Source: JACRLV01 sp045863555 (GTDB lineage Bacteria; Planctomycetota; Phycisphaerae; UBA1845; Fen-1342). From it: DNA of 64,000 bases. Numbering within the stretch: position 1 is the first letter of the stretch; every line of letters starts with the position of its first letter. The notes under the pieces are model-generated. The model had not been told where the DNA came from. It did not search any database and was given only the letters and a program-made list of their open reading frames with translations. The stretch covers positions 248,001 to 312,000 of the forward strand of contig BTUU01000005.1 of NCBI GenBank assembly GCA_045863555.1. The letters run 5' to 3'. Shown piece after piece: positions 1 to 9,241 of this stretch. The translations under genes were made by a program, and so were the position numbers.

Positions 1-646
1 AGGCCCAAGCCGCTTCGCAAGATGCGTCGCGGTGCATGCAGCCGCGCATCGTCCCGCCGGGCGGTTCATAGATGTGGGCGATGGACGTGACGGTGGGCAG
101 CGGCGTTGCAGGGTCGGGCTCGCTCGCCGAATGAAACTCGAGCCCGATCTGATCGCCGAAGATGATCGTCGACCACCAGCGGCCGCTTTCGTTCGGCCGG
201 AGCCAGGAATAAGGCCCGAACGCCGCGCCGCCCAGCGGGTCATAGATGCGCAGCTCCATTTCCGCGGGAAGGCGGCCGGCCAGCTCGACGCGCAGCGCGA
301 CCGCGCCGGGCGAAAACAGATCCACCGCGTAGACCCACCCGCCGTCGGCGCTCCGCTGCCAGACGGGCGCGTCGAGCACGCCGGCCGGGGCAGGCTCAAC
401 ATAGCCCGCAACCTGGAACGGCGCGACGGGCGCGTCGTCGGGCCGGCGAGTCTCGGACAATGTGACCAGCTCCGGGACGATGTCGATCGCGATGCGCGCC
501 TCCGGCAGCATCGCGTGGTTTGGAGCGGGACCAACGGTGCTATCGACGACATCCGTCGCATCGGCGGCCGCCTGCTGCGGCTGCTGGGCGAATGCCGGAG
601 CTGCGAGAAGCGGCGCGACGGCAAGCATGTGTCTGAGTCGTTTCAT
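1..646 (-). CDS. Secreted trypsin-like serine protease precursor (3' part outside window)
   Basis: The first 215 codons are present; the gene runs off the window start. The ATG is preceded by AAGGAGCG at good spacing. Residues 1-21 form a signal peptide (MKRLRHMLAV, then an Ala-rich core ending AFAQ), so the product is exported. A propeptide-like region follows, with a segment (VYAVDLFSPGAVALRVEL) typical of a small beta domain. Near the visible end comes SIAHIYEPP, then CMHRDASCEAAW. This Cys-x5-Cys-x3-Trp pattern resembles the start of lysyl-endopeptidase/trypsin-like domains in secreted bacterial proteases. The catalytic triad would lie outside the window, so the assignment is inferred from the N-terminal layout. 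It lies 18 bp downstream of the next gene on the same strand and is probably co-transcribed with it. Confidence 0.6.
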   Translation of the reverse strand, partial: MKRLRHMLAVAPLLAAPAFAQQPQQAAADATDVVDSTVGPAPNHAMLPEARIAIDIVPELVTLSETRRPDDAPVAPFQVAGYVEPAPAGVLDAPVWQRSADGGWVYAVDLFSPGAVALRVELAGRLPAEMELRIYDPLGGAAFGPYSWLRPNESGRWWSTIIFGDQIGLEFHSASEPDPATPLPTVTSIAHIYEPPGGTMRGCMHRDASCEAAWA

Positions 647-664
647 TTTCGCACGCTCCTTCGC

Positions 665-2545
665 TTACTGGAGGTTGACGAGGACCAGAACGAGGCCAGT
701 CTCGCCCTCACCCAGCGCGGTCATCGCCTTGCCGATCACCGCGCCGTGCGAGCGCGACGGATCCGCGGCTTTCATCGCGTGGCCGGGAAGTTCGGCGGTA
801 GTCAGGAGATCGCCAATGCCGATCGCGGCGGTGCGGGCATCACAGCGCACCCAGACGCGGCCGCTGAGGGCGATGGCCGGCGCGTCTTCATGGCCGGGCA
901 AATTTCCGAGAATCGCGCCGACGGGGATATCGCCCGCACCGCTGACCACGCCGGCGACGCGGCGGTTGTACGCGCCGCTGGCGACGCGCAGCTTGCCGGC
1001 GTTGTCCGGGTCGATCTCCATGACGGTGCCGGGCTCGGCGGTGTCGCGACACCCTGTCATTTGAAATTTCTCGGCGACATCCGCACCGGTGATGGCGAGC
1101 ACGGGGACGTACACGGTGCAGTTGGCTGTGCCGTTCTGGCCGATTCGCACATCGCCGCCTTCGTTGTTGAGGTAGAGCGTGCTCACGGCGCCGTTGTTGC
1201 GTGCCATGATTTCGTTGGCGTCCATGGAGATGTTGCCGGCATTGGTGGGGCCGATCACGACAATACCGCCGCCCGACGGAGCACTGTCCGAGTTGTCATT
1301 AACATGGAGCCGGGCTTCCGGGGTCTGAACGCCGACCCCCACGTCGTTCAGCAGGTGCGACTCGCCCCATACGAGGAGCGACGGGCCCGATCCGAGAAAT
1401 CCCGAACCGGCGAACACGCCGCCGTAGCCATTGGCGTTCAGCGCCTGACCGTATACACCCCACCAGCCGTGCCCGCGCACACCGGCCCCGGCCGTCGTGC
1501 TGAGCGATTCACCGAGTACGCCGTAGCCGGCGCCGTTGTGCCGGCCGTGGACGCCGTAGGTATTGTTCGAGGTCGTGCTGGAGGCGGTCCCGCGCACGCC
1601 CGCCGAACCCTCGCCGGGCGTTGAATTGCTGAGGAGTCCGTGAATGCCAATGGCGCCGGCGGCGTTTGAGAAATTCGTGCCATAGATCGAGGCTGTCGCG
1701 CCGTTTCCGTTCATGGTCGTGTAGATCGCCGAGTTTGATCCTTCCCCGGTGACGCGCAGGCCCCAGCTTGAGGCGTTCGCCGCGATGTCGAGCATGGCGG
1801 AGCCGGGGTTCATGGTTCCGATGCCGATCCGGCCGGTGTCGGTGACCGTCAGGCGGTCTCCGTCGACGTTGACGCGCCAATCGCCGGTTGCGCCATCGAG
1901 ATACGTCCAGGCGGCCTCGCCCGTCGCGCCGCTGCGGTAGCCGTAGAACGGGAGGCCGTTCGCGCCGTCTGTGCGGATGTACATGCCGCCGTAGCCGGCG
2001 CTCACGGGCGCCTGGATTCCGAAATACTCCGCGCCGGTCACGGGCGTCGCGCGGCGGATGCCCACGAATCCCGTGTTCGAATTCATGATCGATGTACCGA
2101 CCGCCTGCCAGAACCCTCCGCCGCCACCGCCCGGGCCGCCGAGCGCGTAGAGCGCGTACGGCACGGCCGTCAGCGGCTGACGCGGCGAGAGCGGTGTGTA
2201 CGCCGCGCCTCCCCCGCAGTTGCCGGGCGTGGCGTCAACGCGCACCGCGACCTCCATCCACCGGGCGTTGCCGTCGAACGCGAGCGTGCCGAAGTCAAGC
2301 TCGACTGTGAACAGCCCGTCGACCGGCACGACGCCGTCGGCGCAGTCCGTCGCGACGAGCGCGCCTCCCAGCGCGGCGTCGTAGAGGTGAAATCGCAGGT
2401 CGTAGGTGCTGCCCGCGGGGACCCCCGACTCCTTGAGCTGACCCTGGTACGTGAATCCGCTCCCGACCGGCGCCTGGGCCAGGGCCGTCGCGGCCCCCGC
2501 CCCAAACGCGATCCCGATTCCGATCGCTGATCTGGCCCGATTCAT
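665..2545 (-). CDS. Secreted structural protein with C-terminal GADVAE-type domain
   Basis: About 626 aa. The start is set by AAGGAGATGTC directly before ATG; a longer in-frame reading lacks a ribosome site. A signal peptide (MNRARSAIGI to ALAQA) is followed by a domain of about 110 residues beginning FTYQGQLKESG and ending LTAVPYALYALG. Next is a Gly-rich linker and a long repetitive Gly/Ser/Asn/Thr-rich region (VGIGVQTPEARLHV-like phrases) like the shaft of fibre proteins. The last 150 residues (ADVAEKF, RVAGVVSGAGD, ALSGRVWVRCD, PGHAMKA, ending LVNLQ) match the C-terminus of the protein at 25350-27086. That tail resembles fibre-associated autoproteolytic or chaperone domains (G2-peptidase-like), but no catalytic residue can be assigned. 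It probably acts outside the cell or at the cell surface. Confidence 0.72.
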   Translation of the reverse strand: MNRARSAIGIGIAFGAGAATALAQAPVGSGFTYQGQLKESGVPAGSTYDLRFHLYDAALGGALVATDCADGVVPVDGLFTVELDFGTLAFDGNARWMEVAVRVDATPGNCGGGAAYTPLSPRQPLTAVPYALYALGGPGGGGGGFWQAVGTSIMNSNTGFVGIRRATPVTGAEYFGIQAPVSAGYGGMYIRTDGANGLPFYGYRSGATGEAAWTYLDGATGDWRVNVDGDRLTVTDTGRIGIGTMNPGSAMLDIAANASSWGLRVTGEGSNSAIYTTMNGNGATASIYGTNFSNAAGAIGIHGLLSNSTPGEGSAGVRGTASSTTSNNTYGVHGRHNGAGYGVLGESLSTTAGAGVRGHGWWGVYGQALNANGYGGVFAGSGFLGSGPSLLVWGESHLLNDVGVGVQTPEARLHVNDNSDSAPSGGGIVVIGPTNAGNISMDANEIMARNNGAVSTLYLNNEGGDVRIGQNGTANCTVYVPVLAITGADVAEKFQMTGCRDTAEPGTVMEIDPDNAGKLRVASGAYNRRVAGVVSGAGDIPVGAILGNLPGHEDAPAIALSGRVWVRCDARTAAIGIGDLLTTAELPGHAMKAADPSRSHGAVIGKAMTALGEGETGLVLVLVNLQ

Positions 2546-2875
2546 GACATCTCCTTGCATGCGGCGCACATCGGCGCCTGTTCATGGTCGATGACGACGA
2601 TCCATCCGCCGGCGACGACCCGCACTCTGCCGCCGCGTTTCAAACGCACGGAGCCGCGCGGCCGCGACTTCACCCGCGACGGCCATCCCCGGAGCTGCGG
2701 CGCTCGCGGCGCTTCAGGTGCGTGATCAAGGGCTCTCGAAAAACTCCTTGGAACCCGCACATGGCGGGGATACGATGCGCGAGGCACCTGGTCCGAACCA
2801 CCCGATCGCAAGATCGGGAATACGTTCGAAATCGGGCTGCCCCACCCGTCACGATTCGGGCTGCGGCGGGGCACA
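2546..2875. other. Divergent intergenic region
   Basis: A 330 bp gap between the minus-strand secreted-protein gene and the plus-strand sigma factor gene, so it should hold promoters for both. A GGAAC at 2750-2754 followed after about 18 bases by CGAT has the general look of an ECF-type promoter, but the spacing is loose and I do not call it. Short open frames here have no coding character. Confidence 0.5.
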
Positions 2876-3484
2876 ATGGAAAAAACAGAGACGTTCACAC
2901 GACTGCTGAATAGCGCCGCCGCCGGCGACACCGCCGCCCGCGCCGAACTCATTCCGCTCATTTACGAGGAACTCCGCGGCATCGCGCGGGCGCGCATGGC
3001 CGCGAACCGCCCCGGCGAGACGCTCCAGCCGACCGCCCTCGTGAACGAGGCGTATCTGCGGCTCTTCGGACCCAATCCCCAGAACTGGAACAGCCGCGGA
3101 CACTTTTTCGCGGCGGCCGCGCAGACCATGCGGAACATCCTCGTCGAGGAAGCGCGACGCAAGGCGAGTCTGAAACGCGGCGGGCGGCACGACCGCGTGC
3201 CGGAGGACGACTGGGCGATCGCGATCGAGCCGCCCGCGGACGATGTGCTCGCGCTGGACGAGGCCCTGTCCGAACTGGAAGCGAGCGACAAACGGAAAAC
3301 GCAGCTGGTGCTGCTGCACTGCTTCTGCGGCCTGACCCTCGAGGAGACCGCGGCGGCGCTCGGCGTTTCCTTGAGCACGGCCGAGCGCGAATGGCGGTTC
3401 ACGCGCGCGGTGCTGCGCGCCCGATTGCAGGATCGGCCGCCGGCCGGCGAGCCGCCGAAAAATGTAACGCCCGATTCGCGGTGA
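2876..3484 (+). CDS. ECF sigma factor, planctomycete type
   Basis: 202 aa RNA polymerase sigma factor of the Sigma70-ECF family. Region 2 covers about residues 5-95 (LIYEELRGIARARM, LQPTALVNEAYLRL, HFFAAAAQTMRNILVEEARR). Region 4 covers about 135-185 (LVLLHCFCGLTLEETAAALGVS, then STAEREWRFTRAVLRARL), which is the -35-binding helix-turn-helix. The phrases TALVNEAYLRL and FFAAAAQTMR are characteristic of the planctomycete family. There is no anti-sigma factor next to it. Instead a Ser/Thr kinase follows after 20 bp on the same strand, an arrangement known for planctomycete ECF groups in which the kinase is thought to control the sigma factor. The ATG follows GCGGGGCACA, a modest ribosome site. 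Confidence 0.93.
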   Translation: MEKTETFTRLLNSAAAGDTAARAELIPLIYEELRGIARARMAANRPGETLQPTALVNEAYLRLFGPNPQNWNSRGHFFAAAAQTMRNILVEEARRKASLKRGGRHDRVPEDDWAIAIEPPADDVLALDEALSELEASDKRKTQLVLLHCFCGLTLEETAAALGVSLSTAEREWRFTRAVLRARLQDRPPAGEPPKNVTPDSR

Positions 3485-3504
3485 CTGACGGTTGATCGAA
3501 GCGG

Positions 3505-6120
3505 ATGGCGAACGTACATACGATGCGGCTCGACGACAGACGCTTGCGCGCGGCGGAGACGGTGTTTCGAGAGGTGGTGGACCTGCCTCGCGAACAGCGG
3601 CGCGCCGCCGTGCTCGAGCGATGCGGGAGCGACGTCGAGCTGCGCGCCCTCGTCGAACGCATCCTTGAAGGTGACGCCGGATCGAGCGCCGGAGACGGCT
3701 TCCAGCTTCGCGTCGGCGGGCCGGCCGTCGGGCCCGCGCACCGGATCGGTCATTACCAGCTGGTTCGCGAGATCGGCCGGGGCGGCGTCGGCGTCGTCTA
3801 CGAGGCCCGCCAGGATCATCCGAAGCGCAGTGTTGCCTTGAAGCTCCTGCGCTTCGCGGAAGTGCGCGCGGATGTCCTGCGCCGTTTCCAGCTCGAAGCC
3901 GAGGTCCTGGGTCAGCTGAATCATCCCGGAATCGCGCATATCTACGAGGCCGGCGTCGCGGAGATCGCGACGGGCCTCGGCCCGCAATCCGTTCCGTTCG
4001 TGGCGATGGAACTGATCGACGGCGCGCCGCTGACGCGCTACGCGCAGTCGGCCAGGCTCACGCCGGAAGATCGTCTGGAACTTCTTGCGCTCGTCAGCGA
4101 CGCGGTCCACCACGCGCACCAGAAGGGCGTCATCCATCGCGACCTGAAGCCGGCGAACATCCTCGTGACGCCGGAGGGCCGGCCGAGGGTGCTCGATTTC
4201 GGCGTGGCCCGGGTGGCGACGTCCCACACCAGCGACGTCGAAGGCACGTCGGCAGGCCAGCTGATCGGAACACCGGCCTACATGAGCCCGGAACAGGCGG
4301 CCGGCCGCATCGCCGAGGTGGACATCCGCAGCGACATCTACTCCCTGGGCGTCGTCGGCTTCGAACTGCTGGCGGGAGTCTTCCCATACGATCTGGCAGG
4401 TCTCTCGCTGAGCGAGGTCGTGCATGCGATCCAGCACGCCCCGCCGCGCCGCCTCGGGTCGATCTGTCCGTCGCAGCGCGGAGACGTCGAGATCGTCATC
4501 GCCAGGGCGCTCGAGAAAGATCGCGAGCGCCGATATCCGTCGGCGGCGGAGTTTGCCGCCGATCTGCGCCGCTGCGTGCGGCACGAACCGATTGCCGCGC
4601 GGCCGCCGAGCTTCGCGTATCAGCTCGCGAAGTTCGCGCGCCGCCGGCGGGGTCTGGTCGCGGCGATCTGCGTGATCGCCATCGCGATCCTGGGCGGATC
4701 GCTGGCGGCCGGGGTCCAGGCGATTCGCGCCATGCGGGCCGAGCGAATCGCGCAGGCAGTCAATACCTTCCTGAATCGAGACCTGCTGGGCCAGGCCAAT
4801 CCCTATAACCAGCCGGACCGCGACATCCGGCTGCGAACGATCCTCGACCGCGCGTCCGAGCGGATCAAGGCGCGCTTTGCCGACGAACCGCGCGTGGAAG
4901 CGGCGATCCGCGAGACGCTGGGAACCGCCTACATGAATCTGGACGACCTGGGCGCCGCGGAGGCGCACCTCACCCGCGCGCTCGCGCTGATGCGCAGCGA
5001 ATACGGCGAATCGGATCGACAGTCGATCCGCGTGGCGCTCTCGCTGGGCGAGACGTTGCGCAAGGCCGTTCGACTGGATGAGGCGGACGCGCTCCTGCGG
5101 GCGACGGAACGCAGCGCCGCAGAGGCATTCGGCGGGCGCGATCCCGACACGCTCATGGCCCGGAACAACCTCGCGGCGCTGGCCCTCAGTCGACGAGCCC
5201 CCGCCGAGGCCGAGCAGATCGCCCGGGAGGTGCTCGCCATCCGCCGCGAAGTCCTCGGCAGCGACCACGGCGCGACGCTGGTTTCGATGAACACGCTGGG
5301 TTCGGCGCTCGAGCGACTGGGGCGTTTCGACGAAGCGGAAGCACTCTATTCAGAGTGCGTCGAGCGAAGCCGGCGCTCGATCGGCAATGAGCATCCCGAC
5401 ACGATGACGGCGATCAACAACCTCGGACTGTTCTACTCGCGGCTGGAGAGGTTCGCCCAGGCCGAACCGCTCTGCCTGGAGTCGCTCGCTCTCCGCGAGC
5501 GCGTCCTCGGACCCGACCACGACGCGACGCTCGCCTCCAGAAACAACGTCGGATTCCTGTACAGCCTCCAGGATCGGTACACGGAGTGCGAGCCGTATTA
5601 CCGCGAGACCTACGAGATCCGGCGCAGCAAGCTGGGCGTCGAGCACCCCGATACCCTCCTGTCGATGAACAACCTGGGCTGGCTCTATTCGCGCCTCGAA
5701 CGCTGGGACGACGCCGAGGCGCTGCTGACCGAGCTGGTGGAAGTCGGCCGCAGGGTCGAGCCCGACTCCTCTGACCTCTATCTCTCCATCCACTCGCTGG
5801 GCGGTCTTCTCGTCGCCCGCGGCGAGCCGCGCCGCGCCGAACCGCTGCTGCGCGAGGCGATCGAGGGCCTCCAGCGGCGCATGCCGGCCGGTGAATGGCG
5901 GATCGGCGCGGCGAAGGTCTCGTTGGGGAGCGCGCTGCGGCGGCAGGAGCGATACGAAGAGGCGGAGGGGCTGCTGCTCGAAGGTCACGATCGGGTCGCC
6001 AGGGTGCTCGGCCCCGCACATCGCCAGACGCAGAAAGGAGCCGAGGAACTCGTCGCCCTGTATGAATCGTGGGGCCGGTCGGAGCAGGCGGACACCTGGA
6101 GGGCGAAACTCGCGCCGTAA
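3505..6120 (+). CDS. Transmembrane Ser/Thr protein kinase with TPR repeats
   Basis: 871 aa. The N-terminal kinase domain spans about residues 84-360, with glycine loop GRGGVG (91-96), catalytic lysine in VALKLL (K113), HRDLKPANIL (211-220), DFGVAR (231-236) and the activation-loop end TPAYMSPEQ. All catalytic residues are present, so it should be active. Basic residues RRRR are followed by one membrane helix (GLVAAICVIAIAILGGSLAA, near 385-405), then about 450 residues of tetratricopeptide repeats with the FDEAEALY and HPDTMTAINNLG phrases of TPR_10/12 repeats. The kinase is therefore cytoplasmic and the TPR part is on the other side of the membrane. It is the partner of the sigma gene ending 20 bp upstream. 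The first ATG is used; an alternative lies six codons later. Confidence 0.93.
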   Translation: MANVHTMRLDDRRLRAAETVFREVVDLPREQRRAAVLERCGSDVELRALVERILEGDAGSSAGDGFQLRVGGPAVGPAHRIGHYQLVREIGRGGVGVVYEARQDHPKRSVALKLLRFAEVRADVLRRFQLEAEVLGQLNHPGIAHIYEAGVAEIATGLGPQSVPFVAMELIDGAPLTRYAQSARLTPEDRLELLALVSDAVHHAHQKGVIHRDLKPANILVTPEGRPRVLDFGVARVATSHTSDVEGTSAGQLIGTPAYMSPEQAAGRIAEVDIRSDIYSLGVVGFELLAGVFPYDLAGLSLSEVVHAIQHAPPRRLGSICPSQRGDVEIVIARALEKDRERRYPSAAEFAADLRRCVRHEPIAARPPSFAYQLAKFARRRRGLVAAICVIAIAILGGSLAAGVQAIRAMRAERIAQAVNTFLNRDLLGQANPYNQPDRDIRLRTILDRASERIKARFADEPRVEAAIRETLGTAYMNLDDLGAAEAHLTRALALMRSEYGESDRQSIRVALSLGETLRKAVRLDEADALLRATERSAAEAFGGRDPDTLMARNNLAALALSRRAPAEAEQIAREVLAIRREVLGSDHGATLVSMNTLGSALERLGRFDEAEALYSECVERSRRSIGNEHPDTMTAINNLGLFYSRLERFAQAEPLCLESLALRERVLGPDHDATLASRNNVGFLYSLQDRYTECEPYYRETYEIRRSKLGVEHPDTLLSMNNLGWLYSRLERWDDAEALLTELVEVGRRVEPDSSDLYLSIHSLGGLLVARGEPRRAEPLLREAIEGLQRRMPAGEWRIGAAKVSLGSALRRQERYEEAEGLLLEGHDRVARVLGPAHRQTQKGAEELVALYESWGRSEQADTWRAKLAP

Positions 6121-6292
6121 GCGACGCGCTCGTCGGGCAGTTCCCGCACCCGCCGCGCTCAATCGTCGCTGCCCGGACGCCGGTGAGGTTCAGACCATCC
6201 GGCCGCATCGAACCGGCCGGGTGCACCGCACCCGCCAGAGGCCGGCCCGCGAAACGACGCAACATCCCGCCAGTCGCCACAGTAAGATAAAG

Positions 6293-6366
6293 TGGGCGTT
6301 ACTGGACTCGAACCAGTGACCTCTTCCGTGTGAAGGAAGCGCTCTAGCCAGCTGAGCTAAACGCCC
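6293..6366 (-). tRNA. tRNA-Val (anticodon CAC)
   Basis: A full cloverleaf can be read on the minus strand. The seven-base acceptor stem GGGCGTT pairs with AACGCCC. The D arm is GCTC/GAGC, the anticodon stem CTTCC/GGAAG carries loop TTCACAC giving anticodon CAC, and the T arm is ACTGG/CCAGT with loop TTCGAGT. The discriminator base is A and CCA is not encoded. It reads GTG valine codons, which are common in this high-GC DNA. It lies alone between a kinase gene and a phosphatase gene, both on the opposite strand. Confidence 0.95.
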
Positions 6367-6547
6367 TCGGTCCGTCAATATATCCGACCCCCTCCCCCGC
6401 GAAAAGCGGGCTTCATGATTTCCAAACATGCCCCGTTCATCATCCCGCCGCTGATTTTCGGTATTCTCCCAGGCTCGGAGGCCGACCCCGTACCACACGC
6501 CGCCCGCAAGCGCGGCGGCGCCGGCATCCGATCCAGAAAGGTCCGCC

Positions 6548-8614
6548 ATGAACGCAATACCCGACGCCCCGCTCATCCGACCCCGGCCCGCAGTCTGCAG
6601 CATGCTCGTCGCCGCCACCATCCTCGCCGCCGCGATCGCCGCACGTGACGGCACAGCCTCCCAGACCTCGCCCTCTCCCGAAAACCCGCCGGCCACCCCC
6701 ACGCCCGCAGCCCAGAATGCCGCCCCCCCAACCGCCCGCGCTGCCGCCGACCCGGCCCCCGCCGCCGGCCGCGTCACCCGCCTCACGCCGCCGAGCCGCA
6801 CCTTCGACGCCGCCAGCGCGAAGACGGGTGCCCCAATCGCCCGCTTCCTCCCTGGCCAGCGGTTCGATCTCCAGGCGACCATTGCCCCCGCCGCCGGCAC
6901 GAAGATCGACTCCGCCGAGTTCCTCATCGATGGCGCTGCCGTCCCCGGCGACGTGACCCTCGTCGAAGCCACCAGCCGCGGCCAGCCCGAAGGCGCGGTC
7001 GTCGCGTCTCTCCGTGCCTTCTCTTCCGACAAACCCGGCCTGCGCAGCCTCGTCCTGCGCGCTAAACAATCCGACGGGCAAACCATCGAAGGCCAGGGAG
7101 ACTTCGAGGTCGTTGCGATCGAGCCCGGCGGCAAAAAGGCGCGGAACGTGATCATCCTGATCGGCGACGGCATGGGCATCTCGCACCGGACCGCCGCCCG
7201 GATCATGCGCTGCGGATTCAGCCAGGGAAAAGCCGACGACCGGCTCGCGATCGACCGCATGCCCGTCACGGGCATCGTCATGACCCCGTCGCTGAATTCG
7301 ATCGTGACCGACTCGGCGCCCGGCGCCCACTGCTACGCCACCGGCAACAAGGCCGACAACGGCGAGGAAGGCGTATTCCCCGACGACACCGTGGATAAAT
7401 TCGACAATCCCCGCATCGAGTCGATCGGTGAGTTCCTCCACCGCACCGAAGGCAAGTCGCTCGGCATCGTCACTACCGCGGACGTCACCGACGCGACCCC
7501 CGCCTCGTTCGGTACACACACGCAGGACCGCGGCGCGGGCGTTGGCATCGCCGATCAGTTCTTCGACGACCGCGAGCGGACCGGCCTGACCGTCCTCCTC
7601 GGCGGCGGCCGCCAGTGGTTCCTCCCCGGCGGCCAGCGCGGTTCGGCACGCGCGGGCGTCGCCAGGAACGATTATGAACTGCCGCCGGCGATCACCGCAC
7701 CGTGGGGCATCGCTCCGGGCGCGATCGACCCGGCGCGAAATCTGGTCGACGAATTCACCAGCGCCGGCTGGGTCTACGCCTCGGATGCGAAGACGCTCGC
7801 CGCCGCCGACGGCAGCGTCAAAGGCCTGCTGGGCCTCTTCCATTTCAGCAACATGAACGTGGCCCTCGACAAGATCGGCGGCCGCCGCGGATCGAGCACC
7901 GTCGTCGCCGACGCCGGCCTGCCCGATCAGCCGATGCTCGACGAAATGGCCGCCAAGGCCCTCGCGATCCTCAGCCGAAACGAGAAGGGGTTCGTCCTCA
8001 TGGTCGAAGGCGCCTCGATCGACAAACAGGCGCACGCGATGGATGCCGAACGCTGGATCTGCGACCTCATCGAATTCGATCGCGCCGTCGCTCTCTGCAC
8101 CGGGTTCGCCGCTTCCCGCGGCGATACCCTCGTCATCGTGACCGCCGATCATGAGTGCGGCGGTGTCGCGGTGATCGGCGCTTCGCGCGTCACCGATGCG
8201 AAACTCGCCGAACTCGCCGCGGCGGGCGGCGGCGCGGAGACGCTTCGCGACAAGGTCGTCGGCGCTGGAGAAAGCGCCGGCTTCCCCCGCTATCGAATCG
8301 CCGCCGACGGCTATCCCGAAACGACGGACATCGACTATCGCATGCTCATCGGCTACGCCGCCGGCGCCGACCGCTTCGAAGACTGGCGGACCAATCCCAA
8401 ACCCGCCGAACCCGCAAAACGCGACACCGCCGGCGGATACAGGATCCCGGGCGTCAGCACCGGCCGGAGCGCCTCGCACACCGCCGCCGATGTCGGACTC
8501 TCCGCCGCCGGCGTCGGCGCGCGCCTGTTCACCGGCGTCATGGACAACACCGACGTGTTCTTCAAAATCATGCAGGTCACCCTCGGAGGCGTCCCGAAAC
8601 GCGACAACGAGTAG
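6548..8614 (+). CDS. Alkaline phosphatase (PhoA family), exported
   Basis: 688 aa. The N-terminus has a membrane-spanning signal (SMLVAATILAAAIAA), then a Pro/Ala-rich linker (about 40-75) and an extra beta domain (about 76-190) not found in the E. coli enzyme. The phosphatase domain starts at NVIILIGDGMG (206-210 metal ligand). The nucleophile is Ser256 in TDSAPGAHCYATG. Metal-binding motifs EGASIDKQAHAMD, VTADHECGG and SASHTAADV follow. It hydrolyses phosphate monoesters outside the cytoplasm and would help phosphate scavenging. AAAGG lies six bases before the ATG. It sits between two sigma/kinase pairs on the same strand, but no Pho box could be recognised upstream. Confidence 0.9.
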   Translation: MNAIPDAPLIRPRPAVCSMLVAATILAAAIAARDGTASQTSPSPENPPATPTPAAQNAAPPTARAAADPAPAAGRVTRLTPPSRTFDAASAKTGAPIARFLPGQRFDLQATIAPAAGTKIDSAEFLIDGAAVPGDVTLVEATSRGQPEGAVVASLRAFSSDKPGLRSLVLRAKQSDGQTIEGQGDFEVVAIEPGGKKARNVIILIGDGMGISHRTAARIMRCGFSQGKADDRLAIDRMPVTGIVMTPSLNSIVTDSAPGAHCYATGNKADNGEEGVFPDDTVDKFDNPRIESIGEFLHRTEGKSLGIVTTADVTDATPASFGTHTQDRGAGVGIADQFFDDRERTGLTVLLGGGRQWFLPGGQRGSARAGVARNDYELPPAITAPWGIAPGAIDPARNLVDEFTSAGWVYASDAKTLAAADGSVKGLLGLFHFSNMNVALDKIGGRRGSSTVVADAGLPDQPMLDEMAAKALAILSRNEKGFVLMVEGASIDKQAHAMDAERWICDLIEFDRAVALCTGFAASRGDTLVIVTADHECGGVAVIGASRVTDAKLAELAAAGGGAETLRDKVVGAGESAGFPRYRIAADGYPETTDIDYRMLIGYAAGADRFEDWRTNPKPAEPAKRDTAGGYRIPGVSTGRSASHTAADVGLSAAGVGARLFTGVMDNTDVFFKIMQVTLGGVPKRDNE

Positions 8615-8710
8615 TCGGGAATCTTCCCCACGTCGGAAAATTCAGATTGAATTGAACCGCTGTTCACTCGATAATCAGCTCGACCGGGTGATCACGCGGG
8701 AGGTTCGGGT

Positions 8711-9241
8711 ATGCACTCGGCTGATGAGCTGGCCGTCAGCCTCTATCGTGAACTCCGTCAGATCGCCGCGGCCCACCTCCGCCGCGAGGCAAACGGCCAT
8801 TTGCTCGAGACCACCGCCCTCGTTCACGAGGCGTACCTCCGCATGGCCGGCCAGCCCGACGCACGCTGGACCGGGAAGGCCCATTTCTGCGGCGTCGCCG
8901 TCCAGACGATCCGCCGCGTCCTCGTCGATCACGCCCGCGCCCGGCTCACGGCCAAGCGCGGCGGTCCCGATGCCCGCGCCGTCGCCCTCGACAGCGGAAT
9001 CCTTCTCGACACGCCCCGGCCCGTCGAACTGATCGACCTCAATACCGCTCTCGACGAACTGGAGCAGATCGACGCCCGCCTGGCTCGCATCGTCGAGCTG
9101 CGCTTTCTCTGCGGGCTCACCTTCGAGGAGGTCGCGGCCGAACTCGGTTGCGACGCGCGAAAAGTGCAGCGCGACTGGCGCTTCGCACGGGCCTGGCTCC
9201 ACAAGCAGTTGACCGGCGAGGAGCCCGGCGGCCACCCATGA
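8711..9241 (+). CDS. ECF sigma factor, planctomycete type (second copy)
   Basis: 176 aa, a paralogue of the sigma factor at 2876-3484. Region 2 has LYRELRQIAAAHLRRE, LETTALVHEAYLRM and HFCGVAVQTIRRVLVDHARAR. Region 4 has IVELRFLCGLTFEEVAAELG and KVQRDWRFARAWLHKQL. It lacks the first 15 or so residues of the other copy. GGGAGG lies seven bases before ATG, a strong ribosome site. The stop codon overlaps the start of the downstream kinase (ATGA), so the two products are translationally coupled. Confidence 0.93.
   Translation: MHSADELAVSLYRELRQIAAAHLRREANGHLLETTALVHEAYLRMAGQPDARWTGKAHFCGVAVQTIRRVLVDHARARLTAKRGGPDARAVALDSGILLDTPRPVELIDLNTALDELEQIDARLARIVELRFLCGLTFEEVAAELGCDARKVQRDWRFARAWLHKQLTGEEPGGHP

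Noticed and set aside
2750..2780. ECF-like promoter GGAAC ... CGAT before the first sigma gene
   Set aside because: Spacing of 18 bases and a weak -10; no matching pattern upstream of the second sigma gene.
2962..5268. Long minus-strand open frame (over 760 codons)
   Set aside because: Antisense to the first sigma factor and kinase, whose motifs are unmistakable.
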